In this document: piece after piece, positions 55,523 to 64,000 of the stretch
How positions within the stretch are numbered: the stretch's first letter is position 1
How the letters are laid out: each line of letters opens with the position of its first letter
DNA from: Spinacia oleracea
Taxonomy: Eukaryota > Streptophyta > Magnoliopsida > Caryophyllales > Amaranthaceae
Reading direction: 5' to 3'
Length of the DNA stretch: 64,000 bases
Assembly (NCBI RefSeq): GCF_020520425.1
Contig: NC_079489.1
Location: 22,096,001-22,160,000, forward strand
Program-made: the position numbers and the translations under genes
Notes under the pieces: model-generated
The model's database searches: none
Seen by the model: the letters and a program-made list of their open reading frames with translations, nothing else
Told to the model about the DNA's origin: nothing

Positions 55523-55645
55523 TTTTTTAGTGTGAATGAGCCATAAAGGCAGTATAAATTACAAATGGGACGAGGAATTCGAACCTGAGACCTATTGTAC
55601 ACAGGCCCTCACTTTTAACCACTAGGCCAAGAAATCATTGGTTAG
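55523..55645 (-). mobile_element. tRNA-derived SINE, second family
   Basis: On the minus strand: TGGCCTAGTGGTTAAAAGTG as A box and CAGGTTCGAATTCC as B box, ending in a T run (tail complement). A possible short target repeat GTCATATA lies on both sides. Different from the 12400 family. Confidence 0.65.
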
Positions 55646-56074
55646 TGTCATATATATTTTTATCACATACTTGTATCATATAGCTAAGTGTTAGGTAAGC
55701 CGTTGTGAGGTTTTGGAGTTAAAGTGGTCTATTATGTTATTACTAGTCTTATATGCACGCGATGCGTGCCGGATTATATAAAAACTTAAAATTGTAATAC
55801 AACCACTAAATATAAATATTAGATTAAAAAAATATTCACAAAGTTCATATTTAAAAAAATTAAGGTTATACTATACGAGCATACATTTAAATAGTGAAAC
55901 AGAGTAATCATGCCTTTACATGACAAATAATCTAAATCTTAGTACCAAAAAATAAATTCCAAAATTCCATCATATACCTAAGAGTTACTCCATTTTGTTT
56001 CATTAACCCCATTTATGAACTTCATCAATCAAACTCTTTGAAAAAAATTCTACAGCTTTTTTCACAGCCATTTG

Positions 56075-56382
56075 ATTAGGAAATACACAAACGAACAGAA
56101 AAATGATTCTCCATTGGTAGGTCCATATGGAAAATCTATTCTAAACTTCTCATCTTTATCAAGCTTCCCTTCCCCTCTTGTTTTCACCTCACCATTCGCA
56201 AGCTTGCAATCAATGGTAACTCTAAGCCATGCATATATAAAACTTGTTTATATCAGAACATACATATATAACAGAAGCAGACAGTACAATGAAAACGCGT
56301 TAACTTATATATATACCTTCATAAGCATGGATGTGCTTGATATTGTTCTGCTGACAATCAACACATTCACTAATACCCATGA
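56075..56382 (-). pseudogene. Captured Pollen Ole e 1/proline-rich protein gene fragment
   Basis: On the minus strand an upstream exon (about 56318-56382) reads GISECVDCQQNNIKHIHAYE. An intron-like 95 bp follows (GTATATATATAAG ... GGCTTAG). A second exon (to 56075) reads VTIDCKLANGEVKTRGEGKL then DKDEKFRIDFPYG, without stops until LIKWL and TGA. The CxxC, the VTIDCK core and the GEGKLDxxxKF stretch are typical of Ole e 1-like domains of plant cell-wall proline-rich proteins. The captured piece covers only the start of the domain; later cysteines and the Pro-rich region are absent. Retained intron structure indicates a DNA-level capture, as known for Helitrons. Confidence 0.62.
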
Positions 56383-56389
56383 CCTCTAC

Positions 56390-56423
56390 CATTCGCAAGC
56401 TTCCAGTCAATGGTAACTCTAAG
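56390..56423 (-). repeat. Duplicated exon start of the captured gene
   Basis: A 34-bp copy (ATTCGCAAGCTTCCAGTCAA region) of the second exon start and its acceptor at about 56190-56226, placed upstream of the first exon. It carries two substitutions. Confidence 0.75.
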
Positions 56424-56607
56424 CATCCAGATGCATTGTAGAAATACGATTAAAGTAATGAACATCAATTAATTAAATTGCAAGCAAATGAAGCATTATA
56501 AAACTTTGAATAAAGCAAAATTAACAAAATTAAGCAACGAAATTGGCATCAAAATCAATAAATTTGTACATAACTCTTCCTCACCAAGAAATTTGTATTT
56601 TCTTGTA

Positions 56608-56640
56608 CTCCCCCTCCCCCCCCCCCCCCCCCCTCCCCAC
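56608..56640. repeat. Poly(C) tract
   Basis: About 30 bases of C with two T interruptions, followed by CCACCACC repeats. Confidence 0.9.
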
Positions 56641-57959
56641 CACTACCACCACCCCCACCACCAGAAAAAGGAAAAAACCTTAACTTGTTGTTAACAGCAT
56701 AAAATACAGTCTGATCCATGCACTGTGTTTCATCAATTGTTGATCAATTACAACATACGAAGTATATATAATCAACCATCATTAATTAAAGATGCCCAAA
56801 ATATTTAACAGCTTATATAAACATTAATGGAACTCATAAAACTCAAAAATTAAGAGCAAATACCACAAATAGATTAATCCCTTACCTGAGAAACTAAACT
56901 AAAGCAACATAAGCTATCCATAAAAATTCTAGCTATAGCTTCACCTTCTACTATCTTTATTATTCAACATCTATTTCCACAAGAACCCCATGCCAATAAC
57001 TGCAACATATATCAAAGCAATAACATACAATTTTGATCACTAATACAGAGAAAAAAAAATTAAAAAGTAAAGATACCCACACCTTATAAACATCAAATTA
57101 AAGATACCCACATCTTATAAACATCAAATTAAAGATACCCAAACTAATTACTCTGTAATTGAAAAAAAAAAAGGAAACGCAAATTACCCAAACTAATTAA
57201 TTGAAAAACAAAGCAGGAAACAAATTCAATGAAAACTGTCAAATTTTATTTTGTTAATTTTTAATTCTTACATTTTCTTAGCATTTGGACCTTATTTTGC
57301 AAATTGGATCATCAACAACCTTGTCTGCATATTATCAAACCCAAGTTGGGGGAAATTAAAATTACTCACTCAGACGTGAAGTAAGATAGAGAAATTAAGC
57401 AAGTGATGAATTAAATAAAAAACATGCCAATATTTTCAAGGAATTTAATAGTAGAAATGAAAAAGAGAAAAAAACCTTGATCATTAATATATAAATAATT
57501 AGAGAGTGTTTTATAATGATTGAAAACGAAGCATTGCCTCCTCTGTAGTGATAATTGCTTTGATATGCTGAAATCATACAAACCCACAAAAAAATCAAAA
57601 ATTAACACCAGAAAATACCCAAAAATATTGAAAATGACAAAATTATGCAAGAAATTATATCTCCAAATTCACGATAATAGCTCTTTCTCTGCCCAGAATA
57701 ATTAAAGGATATGACAACAGAGGATCCAAAATTCTCAAATCCCTAGCATGAATCCTCAAACGTCTAAGAATCGAATACTTATCCAATTCCAAATTTTACT
57801 CTCTCCTTCTTAATTGAACAATACCCAACTGCTGGAAACCAATGTAATGTTTTTCATTGCCATAATTTCGTCAAAATTTGATGAAAAAAATGCAATTTTT
57901 GGAGTGGGATTAAGCAATTGATGAATTAAATCAAAAACAGGAATCAAAGTAAGTAATTC

Positions 57960-58390
57960 AAGAACTAGATTTACTTTTTGGAATGAGAGAAGAACTTCTT
58001 CGCACGGGGAATCTCCTTAAACTAGTTTTATCAGTGGATTCCCCTTTTGAATTGAATCTTAATAAGTGGTCTATCAGTGGTGCGGTTCCAGAGAAGCGCT
58101 CGAGAGAACTCCGTCGTATACGGCTGCTCGACGACGTCGTTCGCCGAATCGTCGACGTTCTTGACGTCAACACTGTCGTGATCTCCAATCCAGTGATTGA
58201 CGCCAAAGAATTTGGCACACGTGATGATGATGACTCCACATTCATCGTTGGCGACGGTGGATCACCACCTCGGTTTCGATTTCTCATTCCCCATTTTCTG
58301 AGAGAGGGTTTTCTGAGGAGAGAGAGAGACTGTAAAATTTATGAGAGAAGATTATTTGAGGATGGTCGTTTCTTTTTTTGCAAGTAATTT
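57960..58390 (-). other. Unidentified GC-richer segment in the Helitron
   Basis: Open on both strands (plus 57983-58387, minus 57958-58287). The minus frame is Ser/Arg-rich, e.g. NSLASITGLEITTVLTSRTS. Base composition differs from the AT-rich surroundings, so it may be a second captured exon, but no family is recognised on either strand. Confidence 0.35.
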
Positions 58391-58660
58391 TGGGCGTTAT
58401 GTTATTGCAATCAAATTAGGTTTGTAGTAGGATTAAACTGTAACACTGTGAAGGGTATTTTTGTCTTTTACGTAGGGGACACCAAAATTGTGATTATCAA
58501 AAAGACCTTAGTTCCTAGCTTATATAATAGAGTTTTTTTAGGGGAGTCTATTATGTTATTTAATTAAATTTAATAGCGTGAGATTTTTTTGTCAATTATG
58601 TTTAGTTGATAGTATATATTTATGGTCATATAAAAAATATATATATGGTGATATCATATA

Positions 58661-58915
58661 CTACCTCCGTTTCAGAAAGTTCTTTACGCTTTGGAAAATG
58701 TGTCCAAAGTATAAAAACTTTGACCGTAAATTCTCACCATTATATATATCAAAACGTTACATGTAAGATCTTGTTAGATTGGTCTCGTGATGTATTTTCA
58801 AAATATCAAATTTTTATAATTTTTTCACATACGAAAATGAAAATATTAGTAGTTAAATATTGCATTGGAGTCCGTGCAAATAGTAACTGTAAAGATCTTT
58901 TTGAAACGGAGGTAG
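58661..58915. mobile_element. Stowaway-like MITE (255 bp)
   Basis: Ends CTACCTCCGTTTCAGAAAGT and the inverse of AAACGGAGGTAG, with TA flanks (58659-58660, 58916-58917). Same family as 33587-33905. Confidence 0.9.
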
Positions 58916-58917
58916 TA

Positions 58918-59574
58918 CTCGGTAAGATACTAGTGTTAATAAATGCAATGTGTGTGATACATTTCAAATTAGGAAATTAATCATGCTTTTATTCTTAGTT
59001 GACACTTTTTATAGGTAGTTTGTTAATTACTCCATAGTTTTTTAAAGCAACTAGCTTATGAGCCCGTTCAATGAACATGCAATTATATAGCGATTCTTAA
59101 GCGGTCTTTTAAAATGTTAATTTTGTTGAGAATTGTGATTTCAGTGGGTTGAAAGTTGAAAAAATATATACAAATTAGATGGTGGATTAATATCGAGTGT
59201 TAAAGAGGTAGATGGGGGTGGAAGAGGTTATATGAATTAATTGGTGAATTGATGTTGAATGGGGAAGATGAAGTGGGGTGTTAAAGCAGTAAAATAATTT
59301 ATATCACAAACAACAAAAGAAAAAATTGAAAAAAAAAACAAATAAATGGAAGAAAGATGGGATGACACATGTCATCTAATAAACTATGGTCTTCCTTTTT
59401 ATAGACTAGGTATAGATGTAAATACCAAGTGATTAGGGACAATATAGTCATGTAGACATTTTACATTGACAACAAAATATTCAAGAGTTCCTTTATTAAA
59501 TAGAGATTATTTGACTATATTTATGCTTAATTGCCAATTGTGTTCCTAATTTTACAAAGTACGAATAATAATTA
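58918..59574. other. Intergenic with Helitron-like ends
   Basis: No gene. About 59440-59510 (AGGGACAATATAGTCATG ... TTAAATAGAGA before T) looks like another minus-strand Helitron 5' end. Confidence 0.45.
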
Positions 59575-59845
59575 TTGTATTTCCTTTCAAAATTTTGGTT
59601 TATAACTGATATGATTTAGGGTGCAAATTAGCCAATAAGTTCGTGAATAACTTGTGAACAAGCTCAATAAAATCCCATTATTACCTATCAAAGCTCGTTC
59701 ATTAAGAAAATGAACAAGCTCGAGCTTTACTCGAACACCATTGTATTCGACTCGTTAATGTTCACGAACATTATCTCGTTTATGCTCGTTAATAGCTCAT
59801 ACATTTTAATAGAATAATATGAAATTATATGTTTTCCTATTAGAA
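59575..59845 (+). repeat. Direct repeat flanking a MULE fragment, left copy
   Basis: Matches 62279-62518 (GTGCAAATTAGCC(A/G)ATAAGT, CGTTAATGTTCACGAACATT and TTTTAATAGAATAATA blocks). The interior is rich in GAACAAGCTCG motifs. Confidence 0.85.
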
Positions 59846-59908
59846 GAATACTTCACCTTATAAGACATTGGCCTCTTAATCACAACCTTGTAAGTCCTTT
59901 TCACAGTT

Positions 59909-60235
59909 TCAATGATCTCCTTTGCCGGCCAATGTGGTCTTGCCTTGAATATTTCCAGAAACTGCTTTGCCATCCACATCGACTTCAGTTGCTTTTTGGA
60001 CTTTCATGTTTCTACAATAGATGTGCTCATTGTCTATTGACTTCACAACAAAGCATGCCCTTCTTGTATACCAAGAACCATATAACCTAAAGGGACATCC
60101 AGGTAGACAATTCACTTTGATTCTTTGCTTCCTTTTCTTATTGCTCGATGTAAAGCAAAAGTTTCTACATTTTGTTATTGCAAACTTGGCTACAACATTC
60201 ATAAATGCTTATCTGTTAGGAAATTTGAAGCCCAC
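59909..60235 (-). pseudogene. MuDR-type zinc/DNA-binding domain fragment
   Basis: On the minus strand: FCFTSSNKKRKQRIKVNC, GCPFRLYGSWYTRRACFVVK and NEHIYCRNMK. This is the conserved C...GCPW.LYAS...F.VK pattern of MuDR-family N-terminal domains. The sequence runs out within 100 bases, so no catalytic domain follows. Confidence 0.7.
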
Positions 60236-60401
60236 CTTCCAAACAAAGTTAGTGAAATATGTGTTTTAACTAATAATCATTCCCCCTGCCCCTCCTTTTG
60301 ACACCAGTATCATCCTCAACAGAAGGTTTTGGAATGTCAATATCCTCTTCACTATCCTCGTATTCGCTTACGAAGCCACTACCTTCACCATCCCCTCCCT
60401 T

Positions 60402-60740
60402 TTATGTTGTCTTTCTAGGTCTAGCCTCCTTTTCCACCCCAAGTCTACCCTCTTCAGCCTTTTGTAGATGTTTTTCTATTTCATACAAGTGATTGTTCTT
60501 GGTTCTCACTCTATTCCTTGCTTCCCTCAACTCTTCATTATCACTCTCAAATTCTGAAATCTGGTGGTTGAGCTCCTCATCAGCAAGAGTTCTGAGTTCA
60601 TTGTCCATAGCTTCATCAACATCAGCGTTAACCCCATCATCAGTGTTAACCCCCTCAGAATATTCGGAACCCTCATCTAGTCGATAAGCTTCATCTGAAC
60701 AATCAGAGTCTGAAATGTCATCACCAATGAGCTCATTCAA
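60402..60740 (-). pseudogene. MULE acidic linker region
   Basis: A 112-codon open stretch rich in Asp/Glu (MNELIGDDISDSDCSDEAYR start), followed by a charged coiled-coil-like part. Such acidic regions lie between the PB1-like N-terminus and the DNA-binding domain in MuDR-like transposases. No catalytic role is expected. Confidence 0.5.
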
Positions 60741-61113
60741 TCCCAGTGGACTCTCTAGTTTGGTATCATGAAAAACATACTCTTCATCTGTGTGTTCAGG
60801 AGAAGGTTGAGTGTTTCCAAGGTTTTTTTTGTTGAAATCAAGAGTAGATTCAATATGTTCAGGAGTTTTTTTTTGTGATATTAGAGGAGTTTTCAGTGTT
60901 TCTAGCTTGGGATTGTTGAGTGTTTGGGATTTCTGCTGAGATGGTGTTAGCTATGTAGGATTGGTTGGGATTGTATAAGGTTGGTTGGTTGCGATTGTGT
61001 ACTCTTAAATCTTGGACTGGACCTAAGTGGTAGGGAATTGGTTTTTTGTGTGGCTTTTTTTTGGACTGGAATTTTGGGCTTCATCATGGGCTTGGCAGGT
61101 TTTGTTGGTGTTT

Positions 61114-61520
61114 TCACTTTCTTTTTGGCCTTAGTTTTCTAAGGTTTTGCAACTTCTGGAGGGGAAGGGAGTGAGGCTGGGATGACAATGGGATTATCAT
61201 TCCATGCAACACAAACAACTCTATTGACCTACACTTTAACACAATTTCAGCTATTTCCAACACTTCCTTATCAGTGTATACACTCATTAACCCATCTAAC
61301 CACTTATTAGGGAGCAATTAATATATCTCCTCAACTTTCCCATACTTTTCACATTTCTCCACTAATTCCAGTAAATACCACCAACAGTGTTCATCAATAT
61401 TCACCTGAAACGATCTAGCTTGCCCACCCACGTATTGTCGACCTCTCTGTTTATCTTTAAACAAACCCTCATGCCAAAATTTCAAAGTAACAACCACTTT
61501 ACCCCCATTAAACTACAATC
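61114..61520 (-). pseudogene. MULE PB1-like N-terminal exon
   Basis: Preceded on minus by a splice-acceptor-like TTGATTGTAG. The frame then reads NGGKVVVTLKFWHEGLFKDK, YVGGQARSFQVNIDEHCWWY and LVEKCEKYGKVEEIY, with an in-frame stop. LLPNKWLDGLMSVYTDKEVL follows. The GGxF..(Y)VGG..D.D..S..EL arrangement is the typical N-terminus of MuDR-like plant transposases. Confidence 0.65.
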
Positions 61521-62278
61521 ACATAAAGACATAAATTTATTAAACTTACGAGATTAAAAACCACAAAAATTATGAAAAAAATATGCAATTTAAATCACAA
61601 ATATTAGGATTAATTCTAGTTCTTGACATCGACAATCATGGAAATCCAATTTCACAATCTCGTTAAAATCCTAAATTACGAAAATTACAAGATTAAAACC
61701 CTAAATTACGAAATTAATTAGGTTAACCATAAAATTACAGTTCATTGTGCAGTTATAAAACCCTAAACTACTAATGTACTAATAAATTGATGTTTTACTT
61801 TCAATTTTTGTGCGTGAATGTGATGTTTCCTTATGAAATTGAATGCACCCACAAAAGGAAAGGGAATTCTTCCAAAAACAAAAATGGAGATGGTGATGGA
61901 TGTACACAGTAAGAATGCAATAATGATGGTATTGGATGCTCGTCCTTTTTGCAGAGAAGTTAATGGAAGAAGAAGGGTTGGAGTTATGAAGGTGGGTGCA
62001 GAAGTTGGGTGAAGTGGAGAAAATGGGAGGGAAAAACAAAAACACGTGCCTAAGAAAATCTGAAGTCAAATTATTTGGGAAAAATAGATAAATTAAAAGA
62101 ATGAAAAATATATGAAAAGGTTTGACTTACAAACCGGTCATCGGTAAAAAGGACCACGCGAAGTTAACACACCCGGCCCTTAGTTGAGACATGCCAGTAA
62201 TAATTTGTACTTGGGACCCTTTAAAGATGAATGTTCATAGTTGGGACCGCCAATTTGTCAATTTTTCCTAATTATTAT
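61521..62278. other. MULE 5' region, no gene
   Basis: Intron-like and leader sequence; an antisense-looking open frame at 61779-62069 has no resemblance to a family. Confidence 0.45.
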
Positions 62279-62518
62279 AGGATTTCCTTTCAAAAATTTG
62301 GTTTCTTACCGATATGATTAGGGTGCAAATTAGCCGATAAGTTCGTGAATAACTCGCGAACAAGCTCGATAAAATCTTGTTCATTACCAATTAAAGCATA
62401 TTCGGACGCCATTGTGTTCGACTTGTTAATGTTCACGAACATTACCTCGTTTATAACTCGTTAATAGCTCGTATATTTTAATAGAATAATACGGAGTATA
62501 AAATTATATGGTTTCCTA
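62279..62518 (+). repeat. Direct repeat flanking a MULE fragment, right copy
   Basis: Partner of 59575-59845, more diverged, with one AATACGGAGTA motif at 62488. Confidence 0.85.
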
Positions 62519-62754
62519 AAATCTTTTAATTATATATATGTGTGTATATATAATTCAGCATAACTGTAAAGTCCAAAATTATAATAGAGTACCTATTTAA
62601 ATTTACCTTTTATCTTCGTAAAAAGAGAATGGGTTGCAAATCTCGTTTAAAGCTCGTTCCGTTTAGAGCTCGAGCTCGAAATAAGAACGAGCAAGCTCAA
62701 GTCGAGCTCAAACAAGAAATTTTTCTAAACTAGCTCAACTCGAACAAAAGATTT
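62519..62754. repeat. GCTCG-rich degenerate repeat
   Basis: AAGCTCG/GAGCTCGAGCTCG motifs, in the same style as the direct repeats; probably a TIR-element interior. Confidence 0.5.
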
Positions 62755-63040
62755 TAAGGAAATATGCCCATGGTCCAAGTTTGCATTTAATGCTAAGTCT
62801 AATAAATGCAGTTCAGTTTAATTAAGCAAGTTAATTATTCAGTGAGATCAAGTGATCTGAATGCCTAGCCAGAGGCCGCTTCAGTTCAAGTGGAATTAAT
62901 ATTATTAATGTCACAACTTACTCTTGACTGAACCCGTAGGGTCACACAAATAGTACGTGAACGGATCAAGTATTTAGATGAATATTATATTCAGTAAATA
63001 CTCTAATTATGTATATTCGGAAATGATGGATGTTGATTCC
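62755..63040 (+). repeat. Diverged LTR fragment of the copia family
   Basis: AAGGAAATATGCCCATGGTC, CAGAGGCCGCTTCAGTTCAA and GACTGAACCCGTAGGGTCAC correspond to the first part of the 1454-bp LTR. It is cut off by the next sequence at 63041. Confidence 0.85.
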
Positions 63041-64000
63041 TGTAACACCCCGACAATTCCCTTCTTCTAAAACAACCCTTTTATAAATATAACTATAGAG
63101 AATTATCAAGACATTATCGACCGTGTGAAAACGTACAGCTTAATCAGAATTTTGCAGCGGAAAACATAAAACTAACTTTTAGGTTCATAAATAATCGACT
63201 ACATATTAAGTCCAAAACCAATTAACGGAAATAAGGAAATACGAATAGTACGACAACTTTCAAATCTAAGTTAACAAACCAAATCACTTAATAAAACAAA
63301 TATAACTACAAGCTCTCTAATCCCGATCCCAATGATGCATCATCTTCAAACCTGTAGATGGGCAATGCTTATTGATCCTTAGAGACTGCTCACCAAAGTT
63401 GGGTCATCACAGGATCAATAAGGCATAGCCATGATCAACACACACAAACAAAGCACGTAATCAGCAAAGCTGAGTACTACATACTAAAAGCAATAATAAT
63501 CCTAACATGATACTACCAAACGAATCATCCTAACATGATACTAATGAACATAAATAAGGGCAGACAAACATGATAATTTGACGACCATACTTGACTAGAC
63601 TAGGTTAGACTTATAACAATAATATTATTTTAGTTGAAATAGACAATGGACCGAGTTTTCTAGCTAGAGGCTTCACTAAGGAAGACGAGGTACGGGCGCG
63701 ACTCCGTAACCTCAGTGACCTGCGATATCGAGGAACGTTTGAATAAAAATAGGACATGGTGATCAATCCGGTCCGAATTAAAGGTCATGGGCTACCACCA
63801 TGAACCCCAACTCCTGTTTGTCCGTCACTTTAGACGTGCACAGTCTAAAGCTATTGCTACTCAGTTTCACTTTACATGATTTACAAATTGAAACTCTGTT
63901 ATGACTTAACAATCACATAAGGCATACAAACCACATGTATTCACAACTGTTTTTATCTTGGAATTAAGTAAGTATCATAAAGGGATCAAACAAGACTCAT
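63041..64000 (+). repeat. LTR-like sequence running off the window
   Basis: Starts TGTAACACCCCGACAATTCC, a start often seen in plant Ty3/gypsy LTRs, and abuts the copia LTR fragment abruptly. No coding domain, partner LTR or primer site is visible before the window ends, so family and extent are unknown. Confidence 0.45.

Larger units (their letters stand above)
55743..58532 (-). mobile_element. Gene-capturing Helitron (2.8 kb)
   Basis: The left end is a 3' terminus: A then CTAGTCTTATATGCACGC with hairpin GCACGCATCGCGTGC on minus. The right end has GGGGACACCAAAATTGTGAT and CTTATATAATAGAG, where the terminal TC is probably mutated to AC. Inside are an Ole e 1-type exon pair and other unidentified, less AT-rich DNA near 57960-58390. 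No Rep/helicase is present. Confidence 0.75.
59846..62278 (-). mobile_element. MULE fragment with N-terminal transposase
   Basis: A minus-strand MULE piece bearing only the N-terminal half of a MuDR-type transposase. The right end (about 62110-62270) resembles a MULE terminus, reading GGAAAAATTGACAAATTGGC on minus. The left end is truncated at the direct repeat. Confidence 0.6.

Noticed and set aside
56072..56416. Plus-strand frame of 114 codons
   Set aside because: It is the antisense of the Ole e 1-type exons, which read correctly only on minus.

Overview
This window is nuclear DNA of a flowering plant and is almost entirely nested transposable elements. The evidence is Ty1/copia elements with plant-type gag-pol, an L1-type LINE with a C-terminal RNase H, Mutator-like elements (MULEs), Stowaway- and Tourist-like MITEs, Helitrons ending in CTAG, tRNA-derived SINEs and AT-rich spacers. 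A Caryophyllales/Amaranthaceae plant such as spinach is my guess from the general look of the repeats; the sequence itself does not prove it. I found no intact host gene, no rRNA or genuine tRNA gene, and no CRISPR array.

1-13.6 kb: a decayed minus-strand copia element (integrase, pre-integrase, protease, gag, 172-bp LTR); a 5'-truncated LINE nested in a Tourist-like MITE (3.8-7.3 kb); a Helitron nested in an AT-rich MITE (8.1-8.9 kb); a TIR element carrying a 216-bp (AT)n tract; a complete Stowaway MITE; a complete SINE with a 15-bp target duplication.

14.8-32.9 kb: one old MULE of about 8 kb net, expanded to 18 kb by later insertions. It has two convergent genes. On plus is a plant mobile domain (PMD) gene. 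On minus is a MULE transposase joined through an RG-rich linker to an OTU-type cysteine protease domain. Both genes are broken by stops and frameshifts. Arrays of CCATGG-centred palindromes lie near both ends. A complete 9.2-kb copia element (identical 1454-bp LTR lengths, TSD GTAGG) sits in the PMD exon, and an 851-bp solo LTR sits in the transposase. The copia ORF is open but has lost its reverse transcriptase domain.

33-37 kb: a Helitron containing a MITE inside a MITE, smaller Helitron relics and a (TAA)n tract. 37.5-51.7 kb: a second, gag-only element of the same copia family inserted in an older related LTR. The locus was then tandemly duplicated, and the second copy is reduced to a solo LTR; all three LTR units are flanked by the same GTTTC.

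52-59 kb: clustered Helitrons. One captured an intron-containing fragment of a Pollen Ole e 1/proline-rich protein gene. Two tRNA-derived SINEs and a poly(A)-tailed retroposed transcript end are also present. 59-64 kb: a second MULE fragment flanked by about 240-bp direct repeats, a further LTR fragment of the copia family, and the start of an unrelated LTR-like sequence.

Nothing here looks like a working host pathway. The interest lies in the composite MULE (transposase-OTU plus PMD plus palindromic arrays), the non-autonomous copia derivatives, and well-dated nesting with target-site evidence.
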